Of a stretch of 64,000 nucleotides of DNA, positions 56,875 to 64,000 are shown one piece after another; within the stretch, counting starts at the first letter, position 1; every line of letters begins with the position of its first letter. The notes beneath the pieces were generated by a model, which had not been told where the DNA came from, made no database searches, and worked only from the letters and a program-made list of their open reading frames with translations. The position numbers and the translations under genes are program-made. The stretch spans positions 4,092,001 to 4,156,000 of the forward strand of contig NZ_CP023407.1 of the NCBI RefSeq assembly GCF_003665435.1. Reading direction: 5' to 3'. Source of the stretch: Streptomyces fungicidicus (GTDB lineage: Bacteria; Actinomycetota; Actinomycetes; Streptomycetales; Streptomycetaceae).

Positions 56875-57795
56875 ATGGCAGGATCCGATTCCGGAGCCAG
56901 CAGTACCGCTTCCAACGCCGGCTCTTACCGGTCCGTCAGGGTCCACCGCAACGGGGACGTCACCGATTCGAGCTCCGCCGTCCCGGACGACGCGCCCGAG
57001 CCCCACCGGGACTCCCTGGCCGGCGTGTACGACCAGGCCCACGACCGGTTCTACTCGATCACCGTCAGCTCCTCGGGCAGCGAGTACCAGGCCCGGCGCT
57101 GGGACCAGCGGGCGGCGAAGTGGATCAAGGACCACAAGGACGGCGTCGGCAGGGCCCTGGTCGACGTCGCCCCCTCCCTCATCCAGGGCGCGGCGAACTT
57201 CGCGCCCGCGGGGCTCGCCCGGACGGCCGTCAAGACGGTGGGCCTGGGCAGCCAGGTGGCGCTGACCGCCTACGACGCCTACCAGCTGTACCAGCAGGAC
57301 CGGGCCGACCCGATGCGGGTGACCTCGCTCGGGGGCCGGGCGGTGTCCACGGGGCTCAACCTGTACAACGCCCTGGGTCCGCAGGGCACCGCCACCGCCG
57401 TGGCCGGCGGCGCCGCGAACTGGGCGGCCGGCGCGGCCACGGTGACCAAGGCGGTGGCCGACGCCCAGACGCCGACGCTGCCGCTGTACCAGCAGCGGGC
57501 CAACATCCCGCTCCAGGACCTGCCGGCCCGGCTGCAGCCGCCGCCGCCCGGCACACCCACGACCGTCTCCTCCATCGACTCGTTCCACACCGCGCCGTCG
57601 GCGCCCGGCGACGGCCCGGCCGTGCCGCTGCCCCGGCTCACCAGCCGGCCGGTGGGGGAGTTCGGCCCGCCGGGCGGCCGGGACACCCGGGAGGACCGGC
57701 GGCCGCCCGCGCAGGGCACCGCTCGCACGTCCGCCACGCACCGGACCGTCCACACGCCCCCGGCGCAGCGGGGCGGCTCCGGCCCGAGCATGTGA
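56875..57795 (+). CDS. GGSGPSM-tailed protein B (306 aa)
   Basis: A divergent paralog of protein A, not recognised otherwise. It has a Ser-rich N-terminus, RFYSITVSSSGSEYQARRWDQRAAKW (residues 59-83), a hydrophobic Gly/Ala-rich core (about 81-205) with LIQGAANFAPAGLARTAVKTVGLGSQVAL and AVAGGAANWAAGAATVTKAVADAQTP, and a Pro-rich tail that ends AQRGGSGPSM. Ungapped similarity to protein A covers AKW[VI] to QGA with 23 residues between. The core could form membrane-active helices; no signal peptide is present. The ATG at 56875 follows GGAAAGGAAGG. Confidence 0.85.
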   Translation: MAGSDSGASSTASNAGSYRSVRVHRNGDVTDSSSAVPDDAPEPHRDSLAGVYDQAHDRFYSITVSSSGSEYQARRWDQRAAKWIKDHKDGVGRALVDVAPSLIQGAANFAPAGLARTAVKTVGLGSQVALTAYDAYQLYQQDRADPMRVTSLGGRAVSTGLNLYNALGPQGTATAVAGGAANWAAGAATVTKAVADAQTPTLPLYQQRANIPLQDLPARLQPPPPGTPTTVSSIDSFHTAPSAPGDGPAVPLPRLTSRPVGEFGPPGGRDTREDRRPPAQGTARTSATHRTVHTPPAQRGGSGPSM

Positions 57796-57817
57796 CGCGG
57801 GCCTTCGCGGCGCGGTC

Positions 57818-57844
57818 GGGGCGGGGCCGTGAAGGCCCCGCCCC
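57818..57844. terminator. Bidirectional terminator between gene B and the NlpC gene
   Basis: A perfect 11-bp stem (57818-57828 with 57834-57844) around GTGAA lies between two converging genes. Confidence 0.8.
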
Positions 57845-57845
57845 C

Positions 57846-58880
57846 TCACGCGTCCGGGCGCACCACCCCGAGGATCTCCATCGACCCGGCCGGCGCCACC
57901 GTCACGTAGCGGCCCGGACGCGGGGCGTGGATCATCCGGCCGTCGCCGATGTAGAGGGACACATGGCTGGCGTCGGCGTTGTAGATGATCAGGTCGCCGG
58001 GACGCATGTCCGCGACCGGGACCCGGTGCAGCAGGCGCCACTGCTCCTGCGAGGTGCGCGGGATGGCCACGCCCGCCTTCAGCCAGGCCTGCGAGGTCAG
58101 TCCGGAGCAGTCGTAGGAGTCGGGGCCCTCGGCGCCCCAGACGTACGGTTTGCCGAGTTCACGGCGGGCGAAGGCGACGGCCTCGCGGCCCGCGCCGCTG
58201 CCCTCGGTGCCGGCGGTGTCGAGGACGCCGGTCTCCACCCAATCCGCCTGCGCCTCCTCGGCGTTCCTCCGCTCCAGCGCGGCCAGCTCCCGGCGCTGCT
58301 TCTCCTCCAGCCGTGACTCGATCCGCTCCGCCGTGTCGATGCGCGCCTGGACCGTCCGGCGGTGGGAGTCGAGGGAGCTGCGGTTGCGGCGCAGCCGCTT
58401 CAGCTCCTCGGCCGCCTCCTCGCCACGGGTGCGCAGTTCCTCCTCGGTCCCGGTCAGGGCCTCGATCACCCGGTTCGTGCCCAGGTGCGCCTGGCGGGCC
58501 AGGGAGGCGTTGTCCAGGGCGTGTTCGGGGTCCCCACCGAGGACGAACTGCACCTCGGCGGGGACTCCGCCGCCGCGGTACTGGGAGCGGGCCGCCGCCC
58601 CGGCCAGCGCGGTGAGGCGGTTCAGCTTCTTCTCGGTGGCGGCCACCTGGGCCCGGAGCGTGCCGAGGCGCTTCTTCTGCCGGGTCACCTTGACCTCGGC
58701 CGCGTTGTACTTCTCCGTGGCGACCTCGGCGTCGTGGTAGAGCCGGTCGAGTTCGGCCCGCACCTCCGGGAGGGTCGCCGGTTCGGCGCTCGCGGGCTGG
58801 TGGAGCGCCGCCGTCAGCGCGAGGGCCAGTGTGACGGCGGCCGCCGTCCGGTGGCCGTGAGCGCCGGGGCTGCGTCGCAT
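57846..58880 (-). CDS. Secreted NlpC/P60 endopeptidase (RipA/NlpC-type)
   Basis: A 344-residue exported peptidoglycan hydrolase. A signal peptide (HRTAAAVTLALALTAALHQPASA) is followed by a coiled-coil domain (about 35-215; e.g. EVRAELDRLYHDAEVATEKYNAAEVKVTRQKKRL). The C-terminal NlpC/P60 domain has the triad Cys258 (DSYDCSGLTSQ), His306 (SHVSLYIGDG) and His318 (MIHAPRPG). Such enzymes cut D-Glu to meso-diaminopimelate bonds and usually need release from the coiled coil. The ATG at 58880 has GAAGGGAG upstream. Promoter P5 drives it. It could be the wall-lysing partner of the secretion-like ATPases. Confidence 0.92.
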   Translation of the reverse strand: MRRSPGAHGHRTAAAVTLALALTAALHQPASAEPATLPEVRAELDRLYHDAEVATEKYNAAEVKVTRQKKRLGTLRAQVAATEKKLNRLTALAGAAARSQYRGGGVPAEVQFVLGGDPEHALDNASLARQAHLGTNRVIEALTGTEEELRTRGEEAAEELKRLRRNRSSLDSHRRTVQARIDTAERIESRLEEKQRRELAALERRNAEEAQADWVETGVLDTAGTEGSGAGREAVAFARRELGKPYVWGAEGPDSYDCSGLTSQAWLKAGVAIPRTSQEQWRLLHRVPVADMRPGDLIIYNADASHVSLYIGDGRMIHAPRPGRYVTVAPAGSMEILGVVRPDA

Positions 58881-58956
58881 GGTGTCGTGGCTCCCTTCGT
58901 AGGCGCCGTGGGGGCGGGGTGGCCGGACATGGTCGGTGCGCCATGGGCCGCACACA

Positions 58957-58985
58957 CAACGGGCGGGCGCCGTCCGGAGGTTCAA
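58957..58985 (-). promoter_or_regulatory. ECF-type promoter P5 (NlpC/P60 gene)
   Basis: On the minus strand, -35 TTGAACC (58985-58979), 16-nt spacer, -10 CCGTTG (58962-58957). It is divergent from P6, with -35 boxes 7 nt apart. Confidence 0.75.
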
Positions 58986-58992
58986 GGCGGGG

Positions 58993-59020
58993 TGAACCGG
59001 GGCGGCCCCGTCGCCCGTTG
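58993..59020 (+). promoter_or_regulatory. ECF-type promoter P6 (DUF3592-DUF418 genes)
   Basis: On the plus strand, -35 TGAACC (58993-58998), 16-nt spacer, -10 CCGTTG (59015-59020). It lies about 30 nt upstream of ATG 59052. Confidence 0.75.
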
Positions 59021-59051
59021 TGCGCGCAGGGCGCCGGGCGAAGGGGTTGGT

Positions 59052-59444
59052 ATGAACGCGCAGTTGGTGCTGCTCGCGCTGTGCACGGGGTGCGGCCTCG
59101 GTTTTCTGCTGGCCGCGGTGCGGGCGGTGGCGTCGGCCGCGGTCCTGTGGGCGCGCGGCCGGCGGGTGATGGGACGCGTGACCGCACGTGCGGCGTCCGA
59201 CCGGCGGCGCGGCGGGCTCGTCGTGTTCTCCGACCACTTGGGCAGGGACCTGGTCCTCGATCCGGGACCGTGCGGGCCGCTCTACGGAGTGCCCCCGGTC
59301 GGCGGCAGCGTGCCGGTCGTGTACGAGCGGGAGCGCCCCACCCGGGCCCGGCTGTGGACCTCCCGCCATCTGCTGGCGCCGTCCTTCGGCTGGTTCCTGT
59401 CCGCCACCGTGGCGTTCGGCACCGGGGTCGTGGTGGCGGGGTGA
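59052..59444 (+). CDS. DUF3592-like membrane protein
   Basis: A 130-residue protein with membrane segments at both ends (LVLLALCTGCGLGFLLAAVRAVASAAVL and GWFLSATVAFGTGVVVAG). A small domain lies between them with RRVMGRVTARAASDRRRGGLVVFSDHLGRDLV and PVVYERERPTRARLW. This pattern is typical of DUF3592, of unknown function. Promoter P6 is immediately upstream. The stop overlaps the next start (GTGA). Confidence 0.85.
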   Translation: MNAQLVLLALCTGCGLGFLLAAVRAVASAAVLWARGRRVMGRVTARAASDRRRGGLVVFSDHLGRDLVLDPGPCGPLYGVPPVGGSVPVVYERERPTRARLWTSRHLLAPSFGWFLSATVAFGTGVVVAG

Positions 59445-60745
59445 GCCGGGACGGGGACCCGCCCGGCCGCTCCCGGAGGGTCGGCGAACTCGACGTGCTG
59501 CGCGGGTTCGCCCTGTTGGGCATCCTGGTGGTCAACGCCCGGCTGATGGGGGACCCGTACGCGGCCTTCGGCGGCGGTCCCGGGGCGTCCGTCCCGGACC
59601 GGGTCGCCGCGTGGACGGTGACCGCGCTCTTCACCGCCAAGTTCTACGTCCTGTTCTCCTTCCTCTTCGGCTACAGCTTCGTCCTCCAGGAACGGTCCGC
59701 GCGCCGCGCGGGCGCCGCGTTCGCGCCCCGCCATCTGCGCCGTACGGCGGGCCTGTTCGTCCTCGGGGCCGGGCACGCGGTGCTCCTGTACCCGGGCGAC
59801 ATCCTGACGACGTACGCCGTCCTCGCCCTGGTGCTGTACGGGCTGCGCGGGCTCTCCGTGCGGGCCGCGATGCGGGTGGCCGCCGCCCTGCTGCTGGTGC
59901 TCTCGGCGCTGCTGCTCGGCTACGGGCTGCTGACCGTCGCCCTCACCGAACCGGTCACCGCCGCCGGGTACGCGCCCCGAGCCGCCGAACGGACCGCCGC
60001 CCTCCGGGGCGACGCCGGATCGGTGCTCGGCGCCCATCTGCGCGACCTGCCGACCGCCGTCGGCGCCGATCTGCTGTACGCCCCCGCCATGCTGGCCGCC
60101 TTCCTGGCGGGCTCCGCCGCCGCGCGGTCCCGGCTGGTGGAGCGGCGCGGCCGGGACCGGGAGTGGCTGCGCCGGACCGCGCTGCGATGCCTGCCGCCCG
60201 GCCTGGCCGGCGGGGTGGCCGCCGCCTGCTGTGCGAGCGGGCCGCTGGACAGCCGCTGGTTCCTGGTCGGACAGGCGGTGACGGTGCTGACCGCCCCGGC
60301 GCTCACGGCGTCGTACGCCTGCGGCCTGCTCCTGCTGCTCCCGCGGTGCGAGGACCGCCTCCCGGCGGCGGCGCTGGCCGCCGCCGGGCGCATGGCGCTC
60401 AGCCACTACCTCACCCAGTCACTGGTCCTCGCCTGGGTGTTCACCGGCTACGGGCTCGGACTGTACGACCGGGCCGGCCCGGCCACCGTCCTCGCCGGGT
60501 GCGTCCTGCTCTACGCCGCCCAACTCGCGCTCGCCGCACGCTTGTCGACGCGCGTGCGGTACGGGCCGGCCGAACTGGTACTGCGGACCGTCACGCTGGG
60601 CCGCCGCCGCCCCGGTCCCTCCGGGCGGGAGGTCACGGCACCGGCTTCGACAGCGGCACCCCCGGAACCCCCCGGGGGCCGGGCAGTCCCGGCACTCCCG
60701 CCGCCTCCGTCCCCGGCAGCAGACGGCGTGCGGCGCGCTCCGTGA
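59441..60745 (+). CDS. DUF418-family membrane protein
   Basis: A 434-residue polytopic membrane protein. The N-terminal signature is GELDVLRGFALLGILVVNA, and the C-terminal DUF418 region has AGRMALSHYLTQSLVLAWVFTGYGLGLYDRAG. About ten membrane segments are visible. The start GTG 59441 is coupled to the preceding gene. The last 113 nt overlap the convergent VirD4-like gene (60633-60745); the shared part is a Pro-rich tail in both proteins. Function unknown. Confidence 0.88.
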   Translation: MSRDGDPPGRSRRVGELDVLRGFALLGILVVNARLMGDPYAAFGGGPGASVPDRVAAWTVTALFTAKFYVLFSFLFGYSFVLQERSARRAGAAFAPRHLRRTAGLFVLGAGHAVLLYPGDILTTYAVLALVLYGLRGLSVRAAMRVAAALLLVLSALLLGYGLLTVALTEPVTAAGYAPRAAERTAALRGDAGSVLGAHLRDLPTAVGADLLYAPAMLAAFLAGSAAARSRLVERRGRDREWLRRTALRCLPPGLAGGVAAACCASGPLDSRWFLVGQAVTVLTAPALTASYACGLLLLLPRCEDRLPAAALAAAGRMALSHYLTQSLVLAWVFTGYGLGLYDRAGPATVLAGCVLLYAAQLALAARLSTRVRYGPAELVLRTVTLGRRRPGPSGREVTAPASTAAPPEPPGGRAVPALPPPPSPAADGVRRAP

Positions 60746-62456
60746 TGGCTGCCGTCTCCGCCTTCGCCGCCGCCGAGATCGCGGCGGCGCCGGGCTCCTT
60801 GTACCAGGGACGCAGCCGGATCAGCGCCGGCTTGACGCCGGTGGCGAGCAGCAGCGCCGTGCCCTTGGGCAGGGCGCGGATGCGGTCCGGCGGCAGGACG
60901 GCCTCCTGACGGTAGGAGTACGACCGCGAGGTGCCCTCCCTGCCGCGGGAGATGGTGGGCGTGCGCACGTCGTGCTGGCCGACGAGCGTGGAGATCTTCT
61001 GCACGAAGTCGGCGTCGTCCAGACCCGCGCCGAGCAGTTTGATGGTCGCCGCGCTCCACAGCGCGTCCATGCCGACCTCGCCCCACACCCGGGCGCCCTG
61101 GCGGTAACTCTGCAGCAGCGTCACGACGTTGATGCCGCGCGAACCGAAGTGCGAGTACAGGTCCGGCAGATCGGAGATGCGGCAGACGTTGGCGGCCTCG
61201 TCGAGGACCGCCGTCAGCGGCGGGTCGAGCCGGCCGCCCATGCGCTCGGCGGCGACCACACCGGCCCGCATGGTCGCGTCGGCGAGCCCCGCGATGACGC
61301 CGGCCGCGGAGCCGCCGCCGTCCTTGGAGAGCAGGTAGAGCGTGTCCTCGCCGAGGACGTGCAGGTCGGGACGGAACTCCGGCAGCGCCGGGTCGGGCGA
61401 GACCCAGGCCAGGATCTCCGGGTCCAGCAGACAGGACACGGTCTGGCGGGCGGTCTCGTAGATGCCGTCGCGGGTCTCCACCGCACCGCGCACCGTGCCC
61501 TGCAACTGCTCGGCCATCGCCACCAGTCCGGCGTCCCTGAGCAGGTCGACCGGGGTGCGGTCGGCGGGGTCGGCGAGCCAGCCGAGCAGCTGGTGCAGGG
61601 GGGTGCCGCTGCGGGCGGCGGCCAGGAAGAGGGCGGTCAGGGTGTTCTGGGCGGCCGAGATCCAGAAGTCCTTCTTCGCGGTGTCGTCGTTGACGGACGC
61701 GACGAAGTGGCCGGCCATGCGGCGGGCGCCCTCGATGGTGTGGCACTCGCCGAGCAGGTTCCACCACATGGCGCGCGGGGTGTGGGCGATGCCCTGCGGG
61801 TCGAACGTCCACACCGTGCCCGCCCGCTCGCGCTCGGCGCGGGTGACGGCGTACACGTCGGACTTGTTGGAGGTGAGCAGGACCGCGCCCTGCGCCCGCA
61901 GCACCCGGGGCACCGCGATGCCGGTGGACTTGCCGGCCCGCGGCGCCATCAGGTCCAGCTCCACGTCCTCGTAACTGCTGCGCAGCTCCGGCCCGTTCGG
62001 GCTGAGGTCGCCGAGGAGGTTGCCGGTCTCGTCCGGGTGCAGCCGGTCCCGGCCCTGCAGGCTGGGGCGCAGGTCGCGGGCGCGCGCCTCGATGCCCTTG
62101 GGGCACATGGCGGCCAGCTCCCGGCGTCCCGCGAGGCCCTTGGTCCGCCCGGCCCGGCCCAGCAGCATGCGCGCCACCAGGGCGAGGGGCACGGCGACGA
62201 GCACCAGCAGGCCGAGCATGCCCCCGTAGAGCGCGGCGGCCGGGGCGCCCGGCCACAGGCCGGTGGGCCCTTCGGAGACCAGCCGCTGCACGGTGGACAG
62301 CGCGAACGGCGGACCGTCCCAGCCGTTGCCGGTCAGCCCGGACCCGAGGGTCCCGCCGGCCCGGACGACGGTGAACATCAGCAGACCGGTGCCGGCGATC
62401 GCCACGATCGCCCAGGGCAGCTGCTCGTGCGCGGAACCGGTGCCCGGAGACCTCAC
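60633..62456 (-). CDS. VirD4/TraG-like type IV secretion coupling ATPase
   Basis: A 607-residue ATPase. Two membrane segments near the N-terminus (LPWAIVAIAGTGLLMFTVV and ALYGGMLGLLVLVAVPLALVARML) precede a RecA-type ATPase with Walker A LMAPRAGKSTG (Lys176) and Walker B TAVLDEAANVC (Asp419), plus DFWISAAQNTLTALFLAAARSG and NVVTLLQSYRQG. This matches the coupling proteins of type IV secretion. The GTG at 62456 overlaps the VirB4-like stop (GTGA). It could feed proteins such as A and B to a channel, but this is inference. Confidence 0.9.
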   Translation of the reverse strand: MRSPGTGSAHEQLPWAIVAIAGTGLLMFTVVRAGGTLGSGLTGNGWDGPPFALSTVQRLVSEGPTGLWPGAPAAALYGGMLGLLVLVAVPLALVARMLLGRAGRTKGLAGRRELAAMCPKGIEARARDLRPSLQGRDRLHPDETGNLLGDLSPNGPELRSSYEDVELDLMAPRAGKSTGIAVPRVLRAQGAVLLTSNKSDVYAVTRAERERAGTVWTFDPQGIAHTPRAMWWNLLGECHTIEGARRMAGHFVASVNDDTAKKDFWISAAQNTLTALFLAAARSGTPLHQLLGWLADPADRTPVDLLRDAGLVAMAEQLQGTVRGAVETRDGIYETARQTVSCLLDPEILAWVSPDPALPEFRPDLHVLGEDTLYLLSKDGGGSAAGVIAGLADATMRAGVVAAERMGGRLDPPLTAVLDEAANVCRISDLPDLYSHFGSRGINVVTLLQSYRQGARVWGEVGMDALWSAATIKLLGAGLDDADFVQKISTLVGQHDVRTPTISRGREGTSRSYSYRQEAVLPPDRIRALPKGTALLLATGVKPALIRLRPWYKEPGAAAISAAAKAETAAITERAARRLLPGTEAAGVPGLPGPRGVPGVPLSKPVP

Positions 62457-64000
62457 GCGGTCCACCTCCCCGCCGCGCCCGGACCGCCTGGACCGCCGGG
62501 ACCGCCGGGGCCGCCCGGCGTCGCGTACGCCCCTTCCTGCGCGGCCCGTGCGACCTGTGCGGCGGTCTGCGCGAGCTCCTGCTCCACCGCACGCTCGACG
62601 GCCGCCTCGTTCGGCGTCCACCGGGTGTTGGTGTTGTGCAGCCGGCGTTCGGCGTCAGTGATGGCGACCTGGATCGGGATGCCGGGACGCCCGCCGACCT
62701 TGATGAGGAAGCGGCCCCGGCCGGGCGGCTCCTCGTGCTCCCCGGCGGCGCCCCAGCCGGGCGGCGACGACCAGGACGACACGAGTTCGATCTCGCGCCG
62801 GGACAGGCCCACCACCTTGCCGAGGTCCTCCATCTCCGCCTTCGGCAGCCCCGCGCACACCACCATCCCGGCCCGCTCGACGAACCCGCGGGCCTTGGCC
62901 CGGTCGGAGTCGGTGCCGAGGGCCTCGGCGTCCTTCAGCGTGTGGGTGATCTTGGCGTCGCCGAGACCGAGGGAACGGTTGAGCCGGGTCAGCGCGTCGA
63001 TGCGGTCGACGATGCCGGAGGCGGCGCGCAGCGGGCGCCACAGCTCGTCCAGCACCGTGAAGAACCAGCGGCGGGGCTCCAGCCCGGCGTCCGCGAGGGC
63101 GTGCGAGGCGGCCACCGTGCCGAGCCCGTCGGACCAGGCGGCGAGCATCGCGGCGGCGGTCAGCTGGGTGTCGGCCTCACCGATGCCGGAGATGTCGATG
63201 CACACCGCGGGGGCCGAGGGGTCGATGCGGGTGGACGTCTCGGAGGCGAAGGTGTCGCCGAGCGGGCCGTCGAGGATGCCGAGCAGGGAGCGGTGCAGCG
63301 GATCGACGGCGTCCCGGTAGCGGGCGTCGTCGCCCCGGTCGAGGGTGACCGCCCGCACCCGGTCGGGGCCCTCGGTGAGCACCCGCAGCACGTCCGGCAG
63401 CAGCACCGTGCGGCCGGGCGGGGTGCGTTCGCGCAGGTGGTGCAGGACGGCGGAGAGCACGGACTGCTCGTGGTCGTCCATCGGCCGGCCGCGCACGATG
63501 GTGATCAGCGCGGCCACCATGTTCAGCACCCGGCCGTGCGTCTCGGCCTTCAGCACCTCGCCCGCCTCGCCGCCGATCCGGGCCGCCGCCGCGCCCATCG
63601 CGCCCGGGTCCAGGACGTTGATGCCGCCCCGGCCGCGGCCGATGGAGATCACCTGGCCGCCGAGGGCGCGCACCGTGTCGGCGTAGTCGGGCTTGAGGTC
63701 GCCGAGGACCAGCGGCACTACCCCGGTGGCGGACAGCCCGATCAGCATCCGGTTGACCAGCGTGGACTTGCCCAGACCCGGCATACCGAGCATGAAAAGC
63801 GACGGGTTGGAGATGTAGCGGGCCCGGGTGAACCAGTTCAGGGGGTCGCCGCAGACCGTGGCGCCGGTGAACAGGTGCTGTCCCAGCGGTACGCCCGTCA
63901 TGGGCGAGCCGGAACCCGCGGCGAACGGCCACATGCCGCACGCCTGCACGGTGGTGGCCCGCCACATGGTCGGCGGGTCCAGGTACCCGACCCGCCCGCC
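62453..64000 (-). CDS. VirB4/TraC-like ATPase, 5' part beyond the window
   Basis: The reading frame is open to the right edge (LDPPTMWRATTVQACGMWPFA), so the N-terminus is missing. Visible: Walker A GMPGLGKST (Lys78 of the partial protein), LVLGDLKPDYADTVRALGGQ, VLDELWRPLRAASGIVDRIDALTRLNRS with Walker B, and GFVERAGMVVCAGLPKAEM. The C-terminus has a helical segment (AVEQELAQTAAQVARAAQEG) and a collagen-like GGP repeat (about 62462-62520). It is the energising ATPase of a type IV-like system and is coupled to the VirD4-like gene. Confidence 0.88.
   Translation of the reverse strand, partial: GGRVGYLDPPTMWRATTVQACGMWPFAAGSGSPMTGVPLGQHLFTGATVCGDPLNWFTRARYISNPSLFMLGMPGLGKSTLVNRMLIGLSATGVVPLVLGDLKPDYADTVRALGGQVISIGRGRGGINVLDPGAMGAAAARIGGEAGEVLKAETHGRVLNMVAALITIVRGRPMDDHEQSVLSAVLHHLRERTPPGRTVLLPDVLRVLTEGPDRVRAVTLDRGDDARYRDAVDPLHRSLLGILDGPLGDTFASETSTRIDPSAPAVCIDISGIGEADTQLTAAAMLAAWSDGLGTVAASHALADAGLEPRRWFFTVLDELWRPLRAASGIVDRIDALTRLNRSLGLGDAKITHTLKDAEALGTDSDRAKARGFVERAGMVVCAGLPKAEMEDLGKVVGLSRREIELVSSWSSPPGWGAAGEHEEPPGRGRFLIKVGGRPGIPIQVAITDAERRLHNTNTRWTPNEAAVERAVEQELAQTAAQVARAAQEGAYATPGGPGGPGGPGGPGAAGRWTA

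Overview
The window is about 72% GC, densely coded on both strands, with many GTG/TTG starts, ATGA/GTGA stop-start overlaps and several apparently leaderless promoters. Together with purA, ybaB-recR, ask-asd, SARP-type and SigE-family regulators and paired two-component systems, this points to a Streptomyces chromosome. No rRNA or tRNA gene and no CRISPR array was seen.

Layout. (1) 0-12.9 kb: MFS exporter, DUF3151 protein, a kynurenine locus (tryptophan 2,3-dioxygenase, kynureninase, formamidase-like hydrolase), then a coupled operon of a frameshifted DUF1023 hydrolase, an acyltransferase and a histidine kinase/response regulator pair, followed by a second paralogous pair and a P450. (2) 13-24 kb: ABC exporter with a divergent MarR-type regulator, Uma2 protein, diacylglycerol-kinase-like protein, purA, GntR regulator, class III aminotransferase, DJ-1/MarR pair. 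(3) 24-35 kb: Ser/Thr kinase, PstS-like membrane protein, SLATT membrane protein, ybaB-recR-DUF5063, a HigBA-type toxin-antitoxin pair, M23 peptidase, ask-asd. (4) 35-46 kb: SigE-family sigma factor with a membrane partner, SURF1, S9 peptidase, RCK-type ion-channel protein, metal permease with TIGR03943 partner, TetR/quinone-reductase module.

(5) 46-64 kb is the unusual part. It holds a ChW-repeat surface protein, a SARP/NB-ARC/TPR regulator, a secreted thaumatin-GH128 fusion, an unknown 459-residue protein, a DUF4913 protein, two divergent paralogous proteins that both end in GGSGPSM, an NlpC/P60 endopeptidase, DUF3592/DUF418 membrane proteins, and VirD4-like and VirB4-like ATPases (the latter running off the window). 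Seven copies of one extracytoplasmic-function (ECF) sigma-type promoter, TGAACC-N15/16-CCGTTG, occur here; I found no other copy in the window. Six head genes of this block and the seventh lies antisense to the SARP gene. I infer one regulon for cell-surface and secreted functions, possibly served by the type IV secretion-like ATPases.

Regulation is often legible elsewhere: a triple TetR operator, tandem DJ-1/MarR operators, a MarR palindrome, three CGTGGGGACG repeats spaced exactly 22 bp upstream of the sigma gene, and a shared 15-mer upstream of both two-component systems. A structured dispersed repeat occurs twice, once inside the N-terminal coding region of the frameshifted hydrolase. Functions are inferred from sequence motifs read by eye; no database search was run.
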